From Flavobacteriaceae bacterium UBA3611 (lineage in GTDB: Bacteria > Bacteroidota > Bacteroidia > Flavobacteriales > Flavobacteriaceae), in assembly GCA_002375495.1 (NCBI GenBank), contig DFLU01000012.1:748269-812268 (forward strand): a stretch of DNA of 64,000 bases. Reading direction: 5' to 3'. The notes below the pieces were generated by a model. That model saw nothing but the letters and a program-made list of their open reading frames with translations. It was not told the DNA's origin and searched no databases. The position numbers were made by a program, and so were the translations under genes. Of this stretch, positions 7,621-15,305 are shown one piece after another; within the stretch, counting starts at the first letter, position 1; each line of letters starts with the position of its first letter.

Positions 7621-8484
7621 ATGCAGCTACAAGAAATAGACAGGGTACATAGTATTACGAAAGAAGACTTTAAGAAAAACTACTTAAAGCCTCAGAAGCC
7701 TGTTATTATTGAGCATTTTGTAGATGACTGGCCAGCGGTTCAAAAATGGGACTTAGATTATATGGCTAAAGTGGCCGGAGACATTACGGTTCCCCTGTAC
7801 GATGATAGGCCCGTACGCCACGACGAAGGTTTTAATCAGGCGCATGCCGAAATGAAAATGCGTGATTATGTTGCGTTGCTGAAAAAGGAACCGACCCGAT
7901 ACCGTATTTTCTTGTGGAATATTCTAAAGGAAGTTCCCGAACTACAGAAAGATTATACCTATCCAGATTTTGGAATTAGCTTGATGAAGGGCTTGCCGAT
8001 GCTCTTTTTTGGTGGCGAGGACAGCTATACCTTTATGCATTATGATATCGATTTGGCTAATATTTTCCATTTTCATTTCCACGGAAAAAAGGAGGTCATT
8101 TTGTTTGACCAAAGTCAGAATGACTACCTGTATAAAATCCCTCATTCGTTGATCGTACGAGAAGATATCGATTTTAAGAATCCCGACTACAACAAATGGC
8201 CTGCACTGAAAAATGCGCAAGGTTTCCGGGGTAATTTAGAGCACGGAGAAGTATTGTATATGCCTGAGGGCTATTGGCACTACATGCGCTACATCACACC
8301 AGGGTTTTCAATGAGTCTTCGCGCCATTGCCAGAAACCCAAAAAATTTGGGAAAAGCAGTCTACAATATTGCTATTATGCGCCACTACGACAATCTGATG
8401 CGTCGTTTGCAAGGCCAAAAATGGATAGATAAGAAGAACGAAAAGGCGATTGAAAGAACACACGAGAAATTGGGTATTTCTTAA
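7621..8484 (+). CDS. Cupin-like JmjC-type Fe(II)/2-oxoglutarate dioxygenase
   Basis: A 287-residue protein of the cupin_8/JmjC-like hydroxylase group (FIH/JMJD-like). Iron ligands fit H140-x-D142 in MHYDID and a distal His near 220 in EGYWHYM; the dense HFHFHGKKEV segment (about 150-159) carries the co-substrate Lys expected near the first ligands. The N-terminal KPQKPVIIEHFVDDWPA block is typical of the family. I prefer the ATG at 7621 to the upstream in-frame Met at 7570, because a TAATTTCG promoter-like box lies between them. The protein or RNA target it hydroxylates is unknown. It stands alone, after bioB and convergent with recX. Confidence 0.85.
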   Translation: MQLQEIDRVHSITKEDFKKNYLKPQKPVIIEHFVDDWPAVQKWDLDYMAKVAGDITVPLYDDRPVRHDEGFNQAHAEMKMRDYVALLKKEPTRYRIFLWNILKEVPELQKDYTYPDFGISLMKGLPMLFFGGEDSYTFMHYDIDLANIFHFHFHGKKEVILFDQSQNDYLYKIPHSLIVREDIDFKNPDYNKWPALKNAQGFRGNLEHGEVLYMPEGYWHYMRYITPGFSMSLRAIARNPKNLGKAVYNIAIMRHYDNLMRRLQGQKWIDKKNEKAIERTHEKLGIS

Positions 8485-8499
8485 TTTTCTCTTCACTCT

Positions 8500-8985
8500 T
8501 CACTCTTCACTCTTCACTACCTCTGTGACTTTATCCCAAACCAGGTTCGGTTCCCAGCCTCGGTAGAATAGATAGTCTGCTAGTTTCTTCTTTTTTTTCT
8601 GAAGATTGGTTTCATTTTCTAATTGTCGCAATCGTTTTTCAGCCAGTTCGTGGAACGTCTTTTGGTAGTCTGTTTCTGAAATTTCTTTGAGTGCGAGAGT
8701 GATGTTGTATTTTGAAATATCCCGAAATTTTAATTCGCGAACAATCCGGTTGCGTCCCCATTTTTTTGTTCGGAATTTTCCACGGGCAAATGCTTGGGCA
8801 AACCGCGTTTCGTTTAAGTAGTTTTGGGTGATTAGATGGTGGATGATTTGGTCTATAGCCTCAGGAATCATGCGCATATCGCGCAATTTTTTCTGCACAT
8901 CTTTATGACACCGTTCCTGATAAGCGCAGTAGTGCTCTAGCTTTTTCTTTGCCTCGTATACGGTGTATGTTTTATGCTGTTGCAC
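8500..8985 (-). CDS. recX: Regulatory protein RecX family
   Basis: A 161-residue RecX-like protein, which in other bacteria modulates RecA filaments. Visible are the AxxxLxxYCAYQERCHKDVQKKL start (about 12-36), the typical MIPEAIDQIIHHLITQNYLNETRFA block of tandem three-helix repeats (about 40-64) and repeats to the C-terminus (YLFYRGWEPNLVWDKV, about 138-153). The start is GTG; an in-frame TAA lies 15 bp upstream so it cannot extend. It is not next to recA. Its first ten codons are partly duplicated upstream (8986-9070) around a palindromic element. Confidence 0.88.
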   Translation of the reverse strand: MQQHKTYTVYEAKKKLEHYCAYQERCHKDVQKKLRDMRMIPEAIDQIIHHLITQNYLNETRFAQAFARGKFRTKKWGRNRIVRELKFRDISKYNITLALKEISETDYQKTFHELAEKRLRQLENETNLQKKKKKLADYLFYRGWEPNLVWDKVTEVVKSEE

Positions 8986-9070
8986 GTGCTTTCTTGTTTA
9001 GAGCGATTTTAGGTTGCTGAGCCTGTCGAAGCATAGCCTCTTCTACGGTGTATGTTTTGTGGGTGTTCAC
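8972..9070 (-). pseudogene. Partial duplicate of the recX 5' end containing a palindromic element
   Basis: On the minus strand a 32-codon frame begins GTG and reads VNTHKTYTVEEA, matching the recX start VQQHKTYTVYEA, with 15 identical consecutive bases. It then runs into the element at 9011-9034 (read as MLRQAQQP) and stops inside recX. I read it as a duplicated remnant of recX, not a gene. Confidence 0.5.
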
Positions 9071-9105
9071 GGGTGGAAAATACTATTTTTTATAGGAATA
9101 TATGT

Positions 9106-9159
9106 GAGATGCTGAAACAAGTTCAGCATGACGTCACCCTGAACTTGTTTCAGGGTCTT
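9106..9159. repeat. Head-to-head palindromic pair (REPIN-like)
   Basis: A hairpin with ATGCTGAA/TTCAGCAT arms on the minus strand abuts one with ACCCTGAA/TTCAGGGT arms on the plus strand. They share the CTTGT loop and meet at TGACGTCA. The two halves have the same ends but compensated arm differences. Confidence 0.75.
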
Positions 9160-9292
9160 ATACGAGTTTGCGTTAGGGATAGTAGCGGCCCGCCCGAACG
9201 TGCCTTTTCGGTATGGGCAGGCATCCCCCGATCCCCGATAGTTATCGGGGCGGGGATATAGCGTATAGCCCGACCATTTTGGACACTGAGGT

Positions 9293-9318
9293 GTCATACT
9301 GAGCGCAGTCGAAGTGTC
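9293..9318 (+). repeat. Palindromic element, GAGCGCAGTCGA loop (intergenic copy)
   Basis: GTC + ATACT + loop + AGTGT + CT. The arms pair with one G-U wobble. It is the same family as the copies inside bioF (1804) and leuS (47724, 48495). Confidence 0.7.
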
Positions 9319-9369
9319 TTCGAAGTGTCAAATAGGGAACCTGCCTTGCCGGCAGGCAGGCGCCCAAAA

Positions 9370-9416
9370 ACAAAAAAACCCCTTCCAATCCCGATAGCTA
9401 TCGGGAGAAAGGGGTT
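9370..9416 (-). terminator. Rho-independent terminator of ribonuclease G with a nested palindrome
   Basis: On the minus strand: stem AACCCCTT/AAGGGGTT followed by a run of seven T. The loop contains a perfect TCCCGATAGCTATCGGGA palindrome (9389-9406). It begins 8 bp after the rng stop codon. Confidence 0.8.
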
Positions 9417-9423
9417 CTAGGTA

Positions 9424-10965
9424 TTATTTTATCTCTTCACCATTTTTGTCGTTAAAATGGTATTCAAGATACGTGTAAGCATCTCTTGGTTGGATTTTTA
9501 TCCATTTTTTGTGCTCCATGAACCATTTGGTTCGCACAGATGGAAAGCCTTTAATTAAAAAAGCCGCTATAAAAGGATGTGTGTTTAGGGTAATCTTTTT
9601 ATAGTCTTTTTTGAGGATCCTTTTTAGATCTTCGGTAATTCTGTTCACCACTGTAATGGGTGCTTCAATTTCGCCAGCTTCCATTCCTGGGGCCTCTTCA
9701 CGTGTTTTAATGTTCATTTCTGGACGTACACGTTGGCGGGTAATCTGTATTAACCCAAATTTACTTGGGGGTAGAATTTTGTGTTTCGCTCTATCTTCCT
9801 TCATTTCGTCACGAAGGTGGTTGTAGAGTTTTTTTCTATTTTCGGCTCGCGCCATGTCAATAAAATCGATTACAATAATTCCGCCCATATCTCTAAGGCG
9901 TAACTGTCGTGCTACCTCAGTAGCAGCGATCATGTTTACCTCGAGCGCGGTTCCTTCTTGGCTATTGCTTTTGTTACTACGGTTGCCACTGTTCACGTCT
10001 ATAACGTGCATGGCTTCTGTATGTTCAATTACCAAATAGGTTCCTTTGCTGCTGGATACGGTTTTTCCGAAGGAAGTCTTGATTTGTCTCTCAATACCGA
10101 ACTTTTCATACATCGGTACTTTCGAGTCGTAATATTTTACAATGTTTTCCTTATCGGGTGCAATTTCTTGCACATAATCTTTAATCTGTAAATAGAGGGT
10201 TTCGTCATCAATATAAATATTGGTGAAGTTGTCGTTGAAAACATCTCTAATAATAGAGGCTCCTCTGTCTAATTCACTTAACACCTTACTAGGGTGGTGC
10301 GCCCCTTGTAGCTTTTTGCACATCGCGGTCCAGCGATCTACGAGATTTTGCAAATCTCTATCCAGTTCTGCTACTTTTTTGCCTTCTGCTACGGTGCGTA
10401 TAATCACTCCAAATCCTTTGGGCCGTATGCTCATGATTAAGCGTTTTAGCCTTTCTTTTTCTTCACGCGATTCTATTTTTGAGGAAACAGAAATGCGGTC
10501 TGAAAACGGGACCAACACAATATAGCGACCAGCTATAGAAAGCTCGCTGCTAATGCGGGGTCCTTTTGTGGAAATGGGTTCTTTTACAATTTGTACCAGA
10601 ATAGATTGATTGTTTTTGAGGGCATTGTTAATGCCACCATTTTTATCAATCTCTTTTTCAAATGGGAAATCCTTTAAAGTATACTCTTTAAGTTTACCTG
10701 TGCTTACACGTTTTACGAATTTCAGCAAAGAGAGCACCTTCGGACCGAGGTCGTGGTAGTGCAAGAAGCCGTCTTTTTCGTAGCCTACGTTAACGAAGGC
10801 TGCGTTGAGACCGGGAACAGTTTTCCGAATCTTGGCGATAAACACGTCGCCAACAGTAAACTTGTTGTTGTCTTCTTCTTTGTGTAATTCGAGTAGTTTT
10901 CCATCTTTTAAAAGGGCAAAATCAACTTCTTGTGAACTGGATCTAATAAATAATTCGTAGTTCAC
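9424..10965 (-). CDS. rng: Ribonuclease E/G family protein
   Basis: Single-strand-specific endoribonuclease for rRNA/mRNA processing. 513 residues, the size of RNase G rather than RNase E, with no long C-terminal scaffold. An S1-like RNA-binding domain occupies about 35-130 (DVFIAKIRKTVPGLNAAFVNVG is its start). The catalytic Mg-binding aspartates are in HVIDVNSGNR and IIVIDFIDMA. The last third contains FGLIQITRQRVRPE, but the zinc-link CPxCxG motif of E. coli RNase E is not seen. It lies downstream of HU and the 29-residue basic protein on the same strand, with a 176-bp leader that contains a CCCGATAGCTATCGGG palindrome and a GCCCC-ATT-GGGGC hairpin. Confidence 0.93.
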   Translation of the reverse strand: MNYELFIRSSSQEVDFALLKDGKLLELHKEEDNNKFTVGDVFIAKIRKTVPGLNAAFVNVGYEKDGFLHYHDLGPKVLSLLKFVKRVSTGKLKEYTLKDFPFEKEIDKNGGINNALKNNQSILVQIVKEPISTKGPRISSELSIAGRYIVLVPFSDRISVSSKIESREEKERLKRLIMSIRPKGFGVIIRTVAEGKKVAELDRDLQNLVDRWTAMCKKLQGAHHPSKVLSELDRGASIIRDVFNDNFTNIYIDDETLYLQIKDYVQEIAPDKENIVKYYDSKVPMYEKFGIERQIKTSFGKTVSSSKGTYLVIEHTEAMHVIDVNSGNRSNKSNSQEGTALEVNMIAATEVARQLRLRDMGGIIVIDFIDMARAENRKKLYNHLRDEMKEDRAKHKILPPSKFGLIQITRQRVRPEMNIKTREEAPGMEAGEIEAPITVVNRITEDLKRILKKDYKKITLNTHPFIAAFLIKGFPSVRTKWFMEHKKWIKIQPRDAYTYLEYHFNDKNGEEIK

Positions 10966-10981
10966 GATTTTTTGATTTTAG

Positions 10982-10999
10982 TCCCGATAGCTATCGGGA
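10982..10999. repeat. Perfect palindrome TCCCGATAGCTATCGGGA
   Basis: An 18-bp perfect palindrome, 17 bp upstream of the rng start codon. Identical to the one nested in the rng terminator (9389-9406) and related to 9233-9250 and 19275-19288. Confidence 0.8.
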
Positions 11000-11125
11000 T
11001 GGATTAAACAATAATTTATCACAGGATTTAGTGCCCCAATGGGGCTACCCGTCGAAACCTAACTGCCATACATAAAAAGGACAGTCACATTTCATTTTCA
11101 AAGAACGATTTGTTTTTTAAACGAA

Positions 11126-11150
11126 AAAAGTAGTGTCAAAACTACTTTTT
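11126..11150 (-). terminator. Terminator of the 29-residue basic protein gene
   Basis: On the minus strand: stem AAGTAGT/ACTACTT, loop TTTGAC, then a run of T. The TAG stop codon of the small gene lies inside the upstream arm. Confidence 0.65.
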
Positions 11151-11231
11151 CTTGTGGCGGTTCGCGCGTCTTCTCTTTTTACGCTTGTGCGTCGCTACCT
11201 TATGTCTTTTTCTTTTTTTACCACTTGGCAT
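11142..11231 (-). CDS. 29-residue basic AURKAIP1/COX24-type ribosomal small protein
   Basis: This gene is too short for routine gene calling. It starts MPSGKKRKRHKVATHKRKKR and ends RANRHKKK; 20 of 29 residues are Lys, Arg or His. I recognise this as the tiny protein conserved in Bacteroidota and annotated with the AURKAIP1/COX24 domain, the counterpart of mitochondrial small-subunit protein mS38; it is probably an integral part of the 30S subunit. It lies between HU and rng on the same strand and has its own terminator overlapping the stop codon. The near-perfect match to the conserved sequence makes a chance frame very unlikely. Confidence 0.85.
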   Translation of the reverse strand: MPSGKKRKRHKVATHKRKKRRRANRHKKK

Positions 11232-11250
11232 ATGCTTGTGTTTTTTAGAT

Positions 11251-11269
11251 ATCCCGCCAACGGCGGGAT
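11251..11269. repeat. ATCCCGCC-AAC-GGCGGGAT palindrome
   Basis: Perfect 8-bp arms, in the 44-bp gap between the HU stop and the small basic protein start. It may act as a weak attenuating or stabilising hairpin in the HU transcript. Confidence 0.6.
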
Positions 11270-11275
11270 GAGTTA

Positions 11276-11566
11276 TTATTTTACTTCAACATTGGTTTTT
11301 ACACCTTCTACAAAAACCTTTGCTGGCTTAAATGCAGGTATGTTGTGTGCAGGTATTTTAATGGTAGTGTTTTTTGAAATATTTCTACCGGTTTTTTCGG
11401 CTCTAGTTTTGATGATAAAACTTCCAAAACCACGAAGGTATACATTATCTCCACCTTCTAATGAATTTTTAACTTCGGTCATGAAGCTCTCTACAGTAGC
11501 TTGTACATCTCCTTTTTCCATTCCTAGCTTTTCTGAAATTTTTGCTACTAAATCTGCTTTCGTCAT
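11276..11566 (-). CDS. HU family DNA-binding protein
   Basis: A 96-residue histone-like nucleoid protein of the HU/IHF family; it binds and bends DNA as a dimer. MTKADLVAKISEKLG is the usual N-terminal helix. VYLRGFGSFIIKTR (about 43-56) is the core strand region, and the beta-arm contains RNISKNTTIKIPAHNIPAFKPAK (about 61-83) with the intercalating Pro. It ends with FVEGVKTNVEVK. It is divergent from mutY with a TATATTTG promoter box on the minus strand at 11616-11623, and probably leads a transcript towards the 29-residue protein and rng. Confidence 0.95.
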   Translation of the reverse strand: MTKADLVAKISEKLGMEKGDVQATVESFMTEVKNSLEGGDNVYLRGFGSFIIKTRAEKTGRNISKNTTIKIPAHNIPAFKPAKVFVEGVKTNVEVK

Positions 11567-11615
11567 TGTATTATAAGTTTTAAATTGGGTATTATAGGTT
11601 TATTTTTCGAGGTCG

Positions 11616-11623
11616 CAAATATA
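11616..11623 (-). promoter_or_regulatory. Predicted -7 box of the HU promoter
   Basis: TATATTTG on the minus strand is an exact match to TAnnTTTG, about 50 bp upstream of the HU start codon. Confidence 0.5.
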
Positions 11624-11693
11624 AACAATTTAATTTTTAAAACTAAGCTCTTAATCTATTAAAATATAAATAGATAACTATTACATTCGCACA

Positions 11694-12779
11694 ATGCCCA
11701 CAAACAGCTCCCCTTTTTCTAACAAACTAATAACGTGGTATTTAAAGCACAAACGTGAATTGCCATGGAGGAAAACTAAAGACCCGTACCGAATTTGGCT
11801 TTCAGAAATAATTTTGCAGCAAACACGAGTTGCACAGGGGCTTCCGTACTACCTGAATTTTGTAAACGCCTATCCTACCGTACATCACTTGGCAAATGCC
11901 CCTGAAGAAGAAGTGCTCAAACTGTGGCAAGGACTTGGGTACTACTCAAGAGCGCGAAATTTACGTGTAGCGGCAATCTTTGTGGCAAATGAGTTAAATG
12001 GCGTCTTCCCCAACGACTATAAAGGGCTCCTAAAGCTAAAAGGAGTAGGCGATTATACTGCCAGTGCAATTGCCTCTATCTGCTATAATTTGCCCACCGC
12101 CGTGGTAGATGGAAATGTATACCGGGTGTTGTCGCGTGTTTTTGGCGTAGAGACACCTATAAATAGCACAAAAGGCATCAAAGAATTCAAACAATTGGCA
12201 CAACTCCTTCTAGACCCTAAACAGCCAGGAACCTACAATCAAGCTATCATGGAATTTGGTGCGCGGTATTGTGTGCCGCAAAATCCTGATTGTGGAAATT
12301 GTATTTTTTCAGATCGTTGCGAAGCGCTATTACATAATAAAGTTAAGGAGTTGCCTGTTAAACTGAAAAAAACAAAAATTAGAAAACGGTACTTCAACTA
12401 TATCGTACCTGTTTCTGAAGATGGTAACACCCTTCTCAACCAACGGCAGGGGAAAGGGATCTGGCAGAACTTGTACGAGTTTCCCTTAGTTGAAACTTCC
12501 CAGGAGGTTTCAGAAAAAGAACTCTCACAGCACGACGCTTTCGCGGAAATCGTTACCGCGGCCTTCATTACTTCCGAAGCCATCGAACCAAAAACGATAG
12601 TGAAACACAATGAAACACCTATTGTACACAAGCTGTCGCACCAACATTTAATTACGACATTCTGGATCTGGTATGTGGAGCGTTTAAAAGACAACGCACT
12701 GCCAATCCATAAACTTGAAGCGTTTCCTGTTCCAATTCTTATAGAAAACTTTTTGAAAACCTTTACGTTTCCGAAGTAA
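11694..12779 (+). CDS. mutY: A/G-specific adenine glycosylase
   Basis: Base-excision repair glycosylase that removes adenine mispaired with 8-oxoguanine. 361 residues. The catalytic Glu is in SEIILQQTRV (about 36-45), the helix-hairpin-helix is LKGVGDYTASAIA (about 115-127), and the catalytic Asp is in AVVDGNVYRVLSR (about 137-149). The 4Fe-4S cluster is CVPQNPDCGNCIFSDRC (Cys spacing 6-2-5). The C-terminal third is the NUDIX-like 8-oxoG recognition domain (GIWQNLYEFPLVE). It is divergent from HU and followed by ssb and the gld genes on the same strand. Confidence 0.95.
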   Translation: MPTNSSPFSNKLITWYLKHKRELPWRKTKDPYRIWLSEIILQQTRVAQGLPYYLNFVNAYPTVHHLANAPEEEVLKLWQGLGYYSRARNLRVAAIFVANELNGVFPNDYKGLLKLKGVGDYTASAIASICYNLPTAVVDGNVYRVLSRVFGVETPINSTKGIKEFKQLAQLLLDPKQPGTYNQAIMEFGARYCVPQNPDCGNCIFSDRCEALLHNKVKELPVKLKKTKIRKRYFNYIVPVSEDGNTLLNQRQGKGIWQNLYEFPLVETSQEVSEKELSQHDAFAEIVTAAFITSEAIEPKTIVKHNETPIVHKLSHQHLITTFWIWYVERLKDNALPIHKLEAFPVPILIENFLKTFTFPK

Positions 12780-12831
12780 CCCGAAACTATACGTCCAAAG
12801 TTTAAAAAGGACACACTATAAAATCTTAAAA

Positions 12832-12864
12832 TTGACTATATTTAAAATTCAAAATATACCTTTG
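12832..12864 (+). promoter_or_regulatory. Predicted ssb promoter
   Basis: TTG (12832-12834), a 22-bp spacer and TACCTTTG (12857-12864), 17 bp before the ssb ATG. Confidence 0.5.
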
Positions 12865-12881
12865 TAGATTATACAAATATT

Positions 12882-13352
12882 ATGAGTGGAACATTGAACA
12901 AGGTCATGCTAATTGGCCACACCGGAGACGAAGTGAAAATGCATTATTTTGATGGGGGCGGAAGTATCGGGAGGTTCCCCTTGGCAACCAACGAAACCTA
13001 TACCAACCGTACCACGGGCGAGCGTGTTACCAATACCGAATGGCATAACATTGTAGTGCGTAACAAGGGTGCCGAGATTTGTGAAAAATACCTAAAAAAA
13101 GGAGATAAAGTATATATTGAAGGTCGTTTAAAAACACGCAAGTGGCAAGACGAGCAAGGGAAAGACCGTTACAGCACCGAAATTCAGTGTACAGATTTTA
13201 CCTTTCTTACCCCAAAAACTGATGGGAGCGGCGCGCCATCTTCCAGTAACGACCCACAATCGTCTGCTAAGCAGCAACCATCACAGACCCCTGCCCAGCA
13301 ACAGCACGTGCAGCAACCCCATGGCGACGAAGATGACGATCTTCCGTTTTAA
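12882..13352 (+). CDS. ssb: Single-stranded DNA-binding protein
   Basis: 156-residue SSB. The OB-fold spans residues 1 to about 108 (starts MSGTLNKVMLIGHTGDEV; contains TEWHNIVVRNKGAEICEKYLKKGDKVYIEGRL-type blocks). A Ser/Pro/Gln-rich flexible linker follows (about 115-147), then the acidic tip DEDDDLPF, which recruits repair and replication partners. It forms tetramers on ssDNA during replication and repair. It lies between mutY and gldE; gldE starts 21 bp later. Confidence 0.96.
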   Translation: MSGTLNKVMLIGHTGDEVKMHYFDGGGSIGRFPLATNETYTNRTTGERVTNTEWHNIVVRNKGAEICEKYLKKGDKVYIEGRLKTRKWQDEQGKDRYSTEIQCTDFTFLTPKTDGSGAPSSSNDPQSSAKQQPSQTPAQQQHVQQPHGDEDDDLPF

Positions 13353-13372
13353 GTTTAACCAAACCCACGACA

Positions 13373-14689
13373 TTGGATCCTGAACCCCCGAGTTTATTTA
13401 TTTCACTGCTCTCTTATACCGACATTTCCAGTTTGGTTATCCTACTGGTCTTACTGCTGTGTTCGGCATTGGTCTCTGGTGCAGAAGTGGCGTTGTTTTC
13501 GCTTACCGCAACCGACTTTGAAACACCTGAAGAAAAGAATCCGAATAAAAAATTAGCGATCGTACAACGCTTGTTGGTGCGGCCCAAGAAATTGTTGGCT
13601 ACCATTTTGGTCGCGAATAACCTTATTAATATCGCTATCGTTCTGTTGTTTGCTTCTTTGGGTGAAACCTTCTTCGGAAATATTAGCACTTCCTACTTTG
13701 GCGTAAACATTCGGTTTTTGGTAGAAGTGGGTGTAGTGACGTTCCTGATTTTACTTTTTGGGGAAATCCTACCAAAAATTTACGCCAGTCGGAACAAACT
13801 GTCGTTTTCACAATTCATGGCGTATCCGTTAAGTGTGCTTGACAAGCTTTTTTCTCCTGTAAGCCTCCCCATGCGGGCGGCTACATTGTTTATTGAAGAT
13901 AAATTCGGAAAACAAAAATCGAACCTAAGTGTAGACCAGCTATCGCAAGCATTAGAGCTTACAGACGATCGAGATACGACCAAAGAAGAGCAAAAGATTT
14001 TACAGGGGATCGTAACCTTTGGAAACACCGATACCAAACAGGTGATGAAACCGCGTATGGATATTTTTGCGCTTAACGAAGAGATGGCGTATAAAGACAT
14101 CATGCCAGAAATTATAAGCAACGGATATTCGCGTATACCAGTGTACAAAGATAATATCGATAACATTACGGGGATTTTATACGTAAAAGACCTGATGCCT
14201 TATGTAGAGCGCAAAACCTTGGATTGGTCAAGTTTGGTGCGCGATGCTTATTTCGTGCCGGAAAACAAAAAGCTAGACGATTTGTTGAATGAGTTCAAGG
14301 AAATGAAAATGCACTTGGCAATTGTGGTAGATGAATATGGTGGTACGAGCGGACTTATCTCTTTGGAAGATATTATTGAGGAAATTGTAGGGGAGATAAG
14401 TGACGAATTTGATGATGAAGATCTGATTTTTTCAAAATTAGACGACAATACCTTTGTATTTGAAGGGAAAACACCGATGAAAGACTTTTATAAGGTCATC
14501 AAAATTGAAGATCCTGATATATTCGAAGAAGTAAAAGGAGATGCCGAAACCCTCGCCGGATTCCTACTAGAAATATCAAAAGGATTTCCGAAGCAGCATG
14601 AGGTACTAAAGTTTCACCAATATGCGTTTACCATTGAAGCGTTCGATAACAAACGTATCAAACAAATAAAACTCTCAATTACACCATAA
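13373..14689 (+). CDS. gldE: Gliding-motility protein GldE (CNNM/CorC-type membrane protein)
   Basis: 438-residue inner-membrane protein. The N-terminal half is a DUF21/CNNM domain with about four membrane segments (SLVILLVLLLCSALVSGAE, LLATILVANNLINIAIVLL, LVEVGVVTFLILLFGEILP). A CBS pair follows, with GYSRIPVYKDNIDNITGILY (about 247-266) and HLAIVVDEYGGTSGLISLED (about 316-335), then a CorC/HlyC C-terminal domain. It starts at TTG (reading MDPEPPS), 21 bp after ssb. The adjacent gldD (2-bp gap) supports GldE rather than a generic hemolysin-family protein. In Flavobacterium johnsoniae GldE is reported to support GldD function and T9SS-linked gliding. Confidence 0.9.
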   Translation: MDPEPPSLFISLLSYTDISSLVILLVLLLCSALVSGAEVALFSLTATDFETPEEKNPNKKLAIVQRLLVRPKKLLATILVANNLINIAIVLLFASLGETFFGNISTSYFGVNIRFLVEVGVVTFLILLFGEILPKIYASRNKLSFSQFMAYPLSVLDKLFSPVSLPMRAATLFIEDKFGKQKSNLSVDQLSQALELTDDRDTTKEEQKILQGIVTFGNTDTKQVMKPRMDIFALNEEMAYKDIMPEIISNGYSRIPVYKDNIDNITGILYVKDLMPYVERKTLDWSSLVRDAYFVPENKKLDDLLNEFKEMKMHLAIVVDEYGGTSGLISLEDIIEEIVGEISDEFDDEDLIFSKLDDNTFVFEGKTPMKDFYKVIKIEDPDIFEEVKGDAETLAGFLLEISKGFPKQHEVLKFHQYAFTIEAFDNKRIKQIKLSITP

Positions 14690-14691
14690 CT

Positions 14692-15246
14692 ATGCGAAGC
14701 GCGCTACTTCTTTTGTGTATCCTGCTGTTGGCCTCTTGCAATGATGAGGTAACCGTAAGGCCTGCCGCGATGTTACGGTTAGAATATCCAGCGCCAAACT
14801 ATAAAGAAATAAACACAGAGTGCCAGTATTCATTTCAAAAAAATACATTGGCAAACTTAAAGGTGAAGAATGGTTGCGGAATGAACTTAGAATACCCTTT
14901 AATGGACGCAACGGTGTATATTACTTATCAAGAAATACGCAGCGCCAACCTAGATTCTTTGCTATATGACGCCCAAAAACTAACCTATGACCATAGCAAA
15001 AAGGCCCAGGCCATCTTTGAACAGCCCAGGGTAGACACCTTAAACAAGGTGTATGGCATGTTCTACTCACTCGAAGGTAATGCGGCCACACAATCGCAAT
15101 TTTATGTTACAGATAGTTTGAATCACTTTGTACAGGGTTCGCTTTACTTTAATGCCAAGCCTAATTTCGATTCTATCTATCCGGCCGTCATGTACCTGCG
15201 CAACGACATAAGGCGCATCATGGAAACCATTTCTTGGGAAGAATAA
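14692..15246 (+). CDS. gldD: Gliding-motility lipoprotein GldD
   Basis: 184 residues with a lipoprotein signal peptide; the lipobox is LLLASC with Cys at about 16, so it should be anchored in a membrane as a lipoprotein. The body (LRLEYPAPNYKEI, GCGMNLEYPLMDATVYITY, GNAATQSQFYVTDSLNHFVQGSLYF) matches the GldD family, required for gliding and T9SS function. It starts 2 bp after gldE and is surely cotranscribed with it. Confidence 0.92.
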   Translation: MRSALLLLCILLLASCNDEVTVRPAAMLRLEYPAPNYKEINTECQYSFQKNTLANLKVKNGCGMNLEYPLMDATVYITYQEIRSANLDSLLYDAQKLTYDHSKKAQAIFEQPRVDTLNKVYGMFYSLEGNAATQSQFYVTDSLNHFVQGSLYFNAKPNFDSIYPAVMYLRNDIRRIMETISWEE

Positions 15247-15305
15247 TCTTAGATCAACCCAATTCAATTTAAAATTATCATCACCTTTGCACTTTCGTTT
15301 AAACG

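Larger units (their letters stand above)
8986..9423. repeat. Repeat cluster between recX and ribonuclease G
   Basis: This 438-bp region without a gene is almost entirely short palindromes. In order: a TGCT-GAGCCTGTCGA-AGCA element (9014-9034) inside the recX duplicate; a head-to-head hairpin pair (9106-9159); a CCCCGATAGTTATCGGGG palindrome (9233-9250); a 27-bp GAGCGCAGTCGA-loop element (9293-9318); a CCTGCC-TTGCC-GGCAGG palindrome (9340-9356); and a terminator (9370-9416) with a further palindrome nested in its loop. Small open frames here are repeat translations. Confidence 0.8.

Noticed and set aside
9052..9297. Small open frames in the recX-rng gap (69 and 76 codons)
   Set aside because: They are translations of the palindromic repeats; no gene-like composition or family.
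3191..9420. CRISPR array or tandem satellite
   Set aside because: The repeats are palindromic, dispersed, of several families and not regularly spaced with unique spacers; there are no cas genes.
10966..11141. Structured RNA (tmRNA-like) in the rng leader
   Set aside because: Only a GCCCC/GGGGC hairpin and a dispersed palindrome are visible; no tag frame or pseudoknot pattern was recognised.
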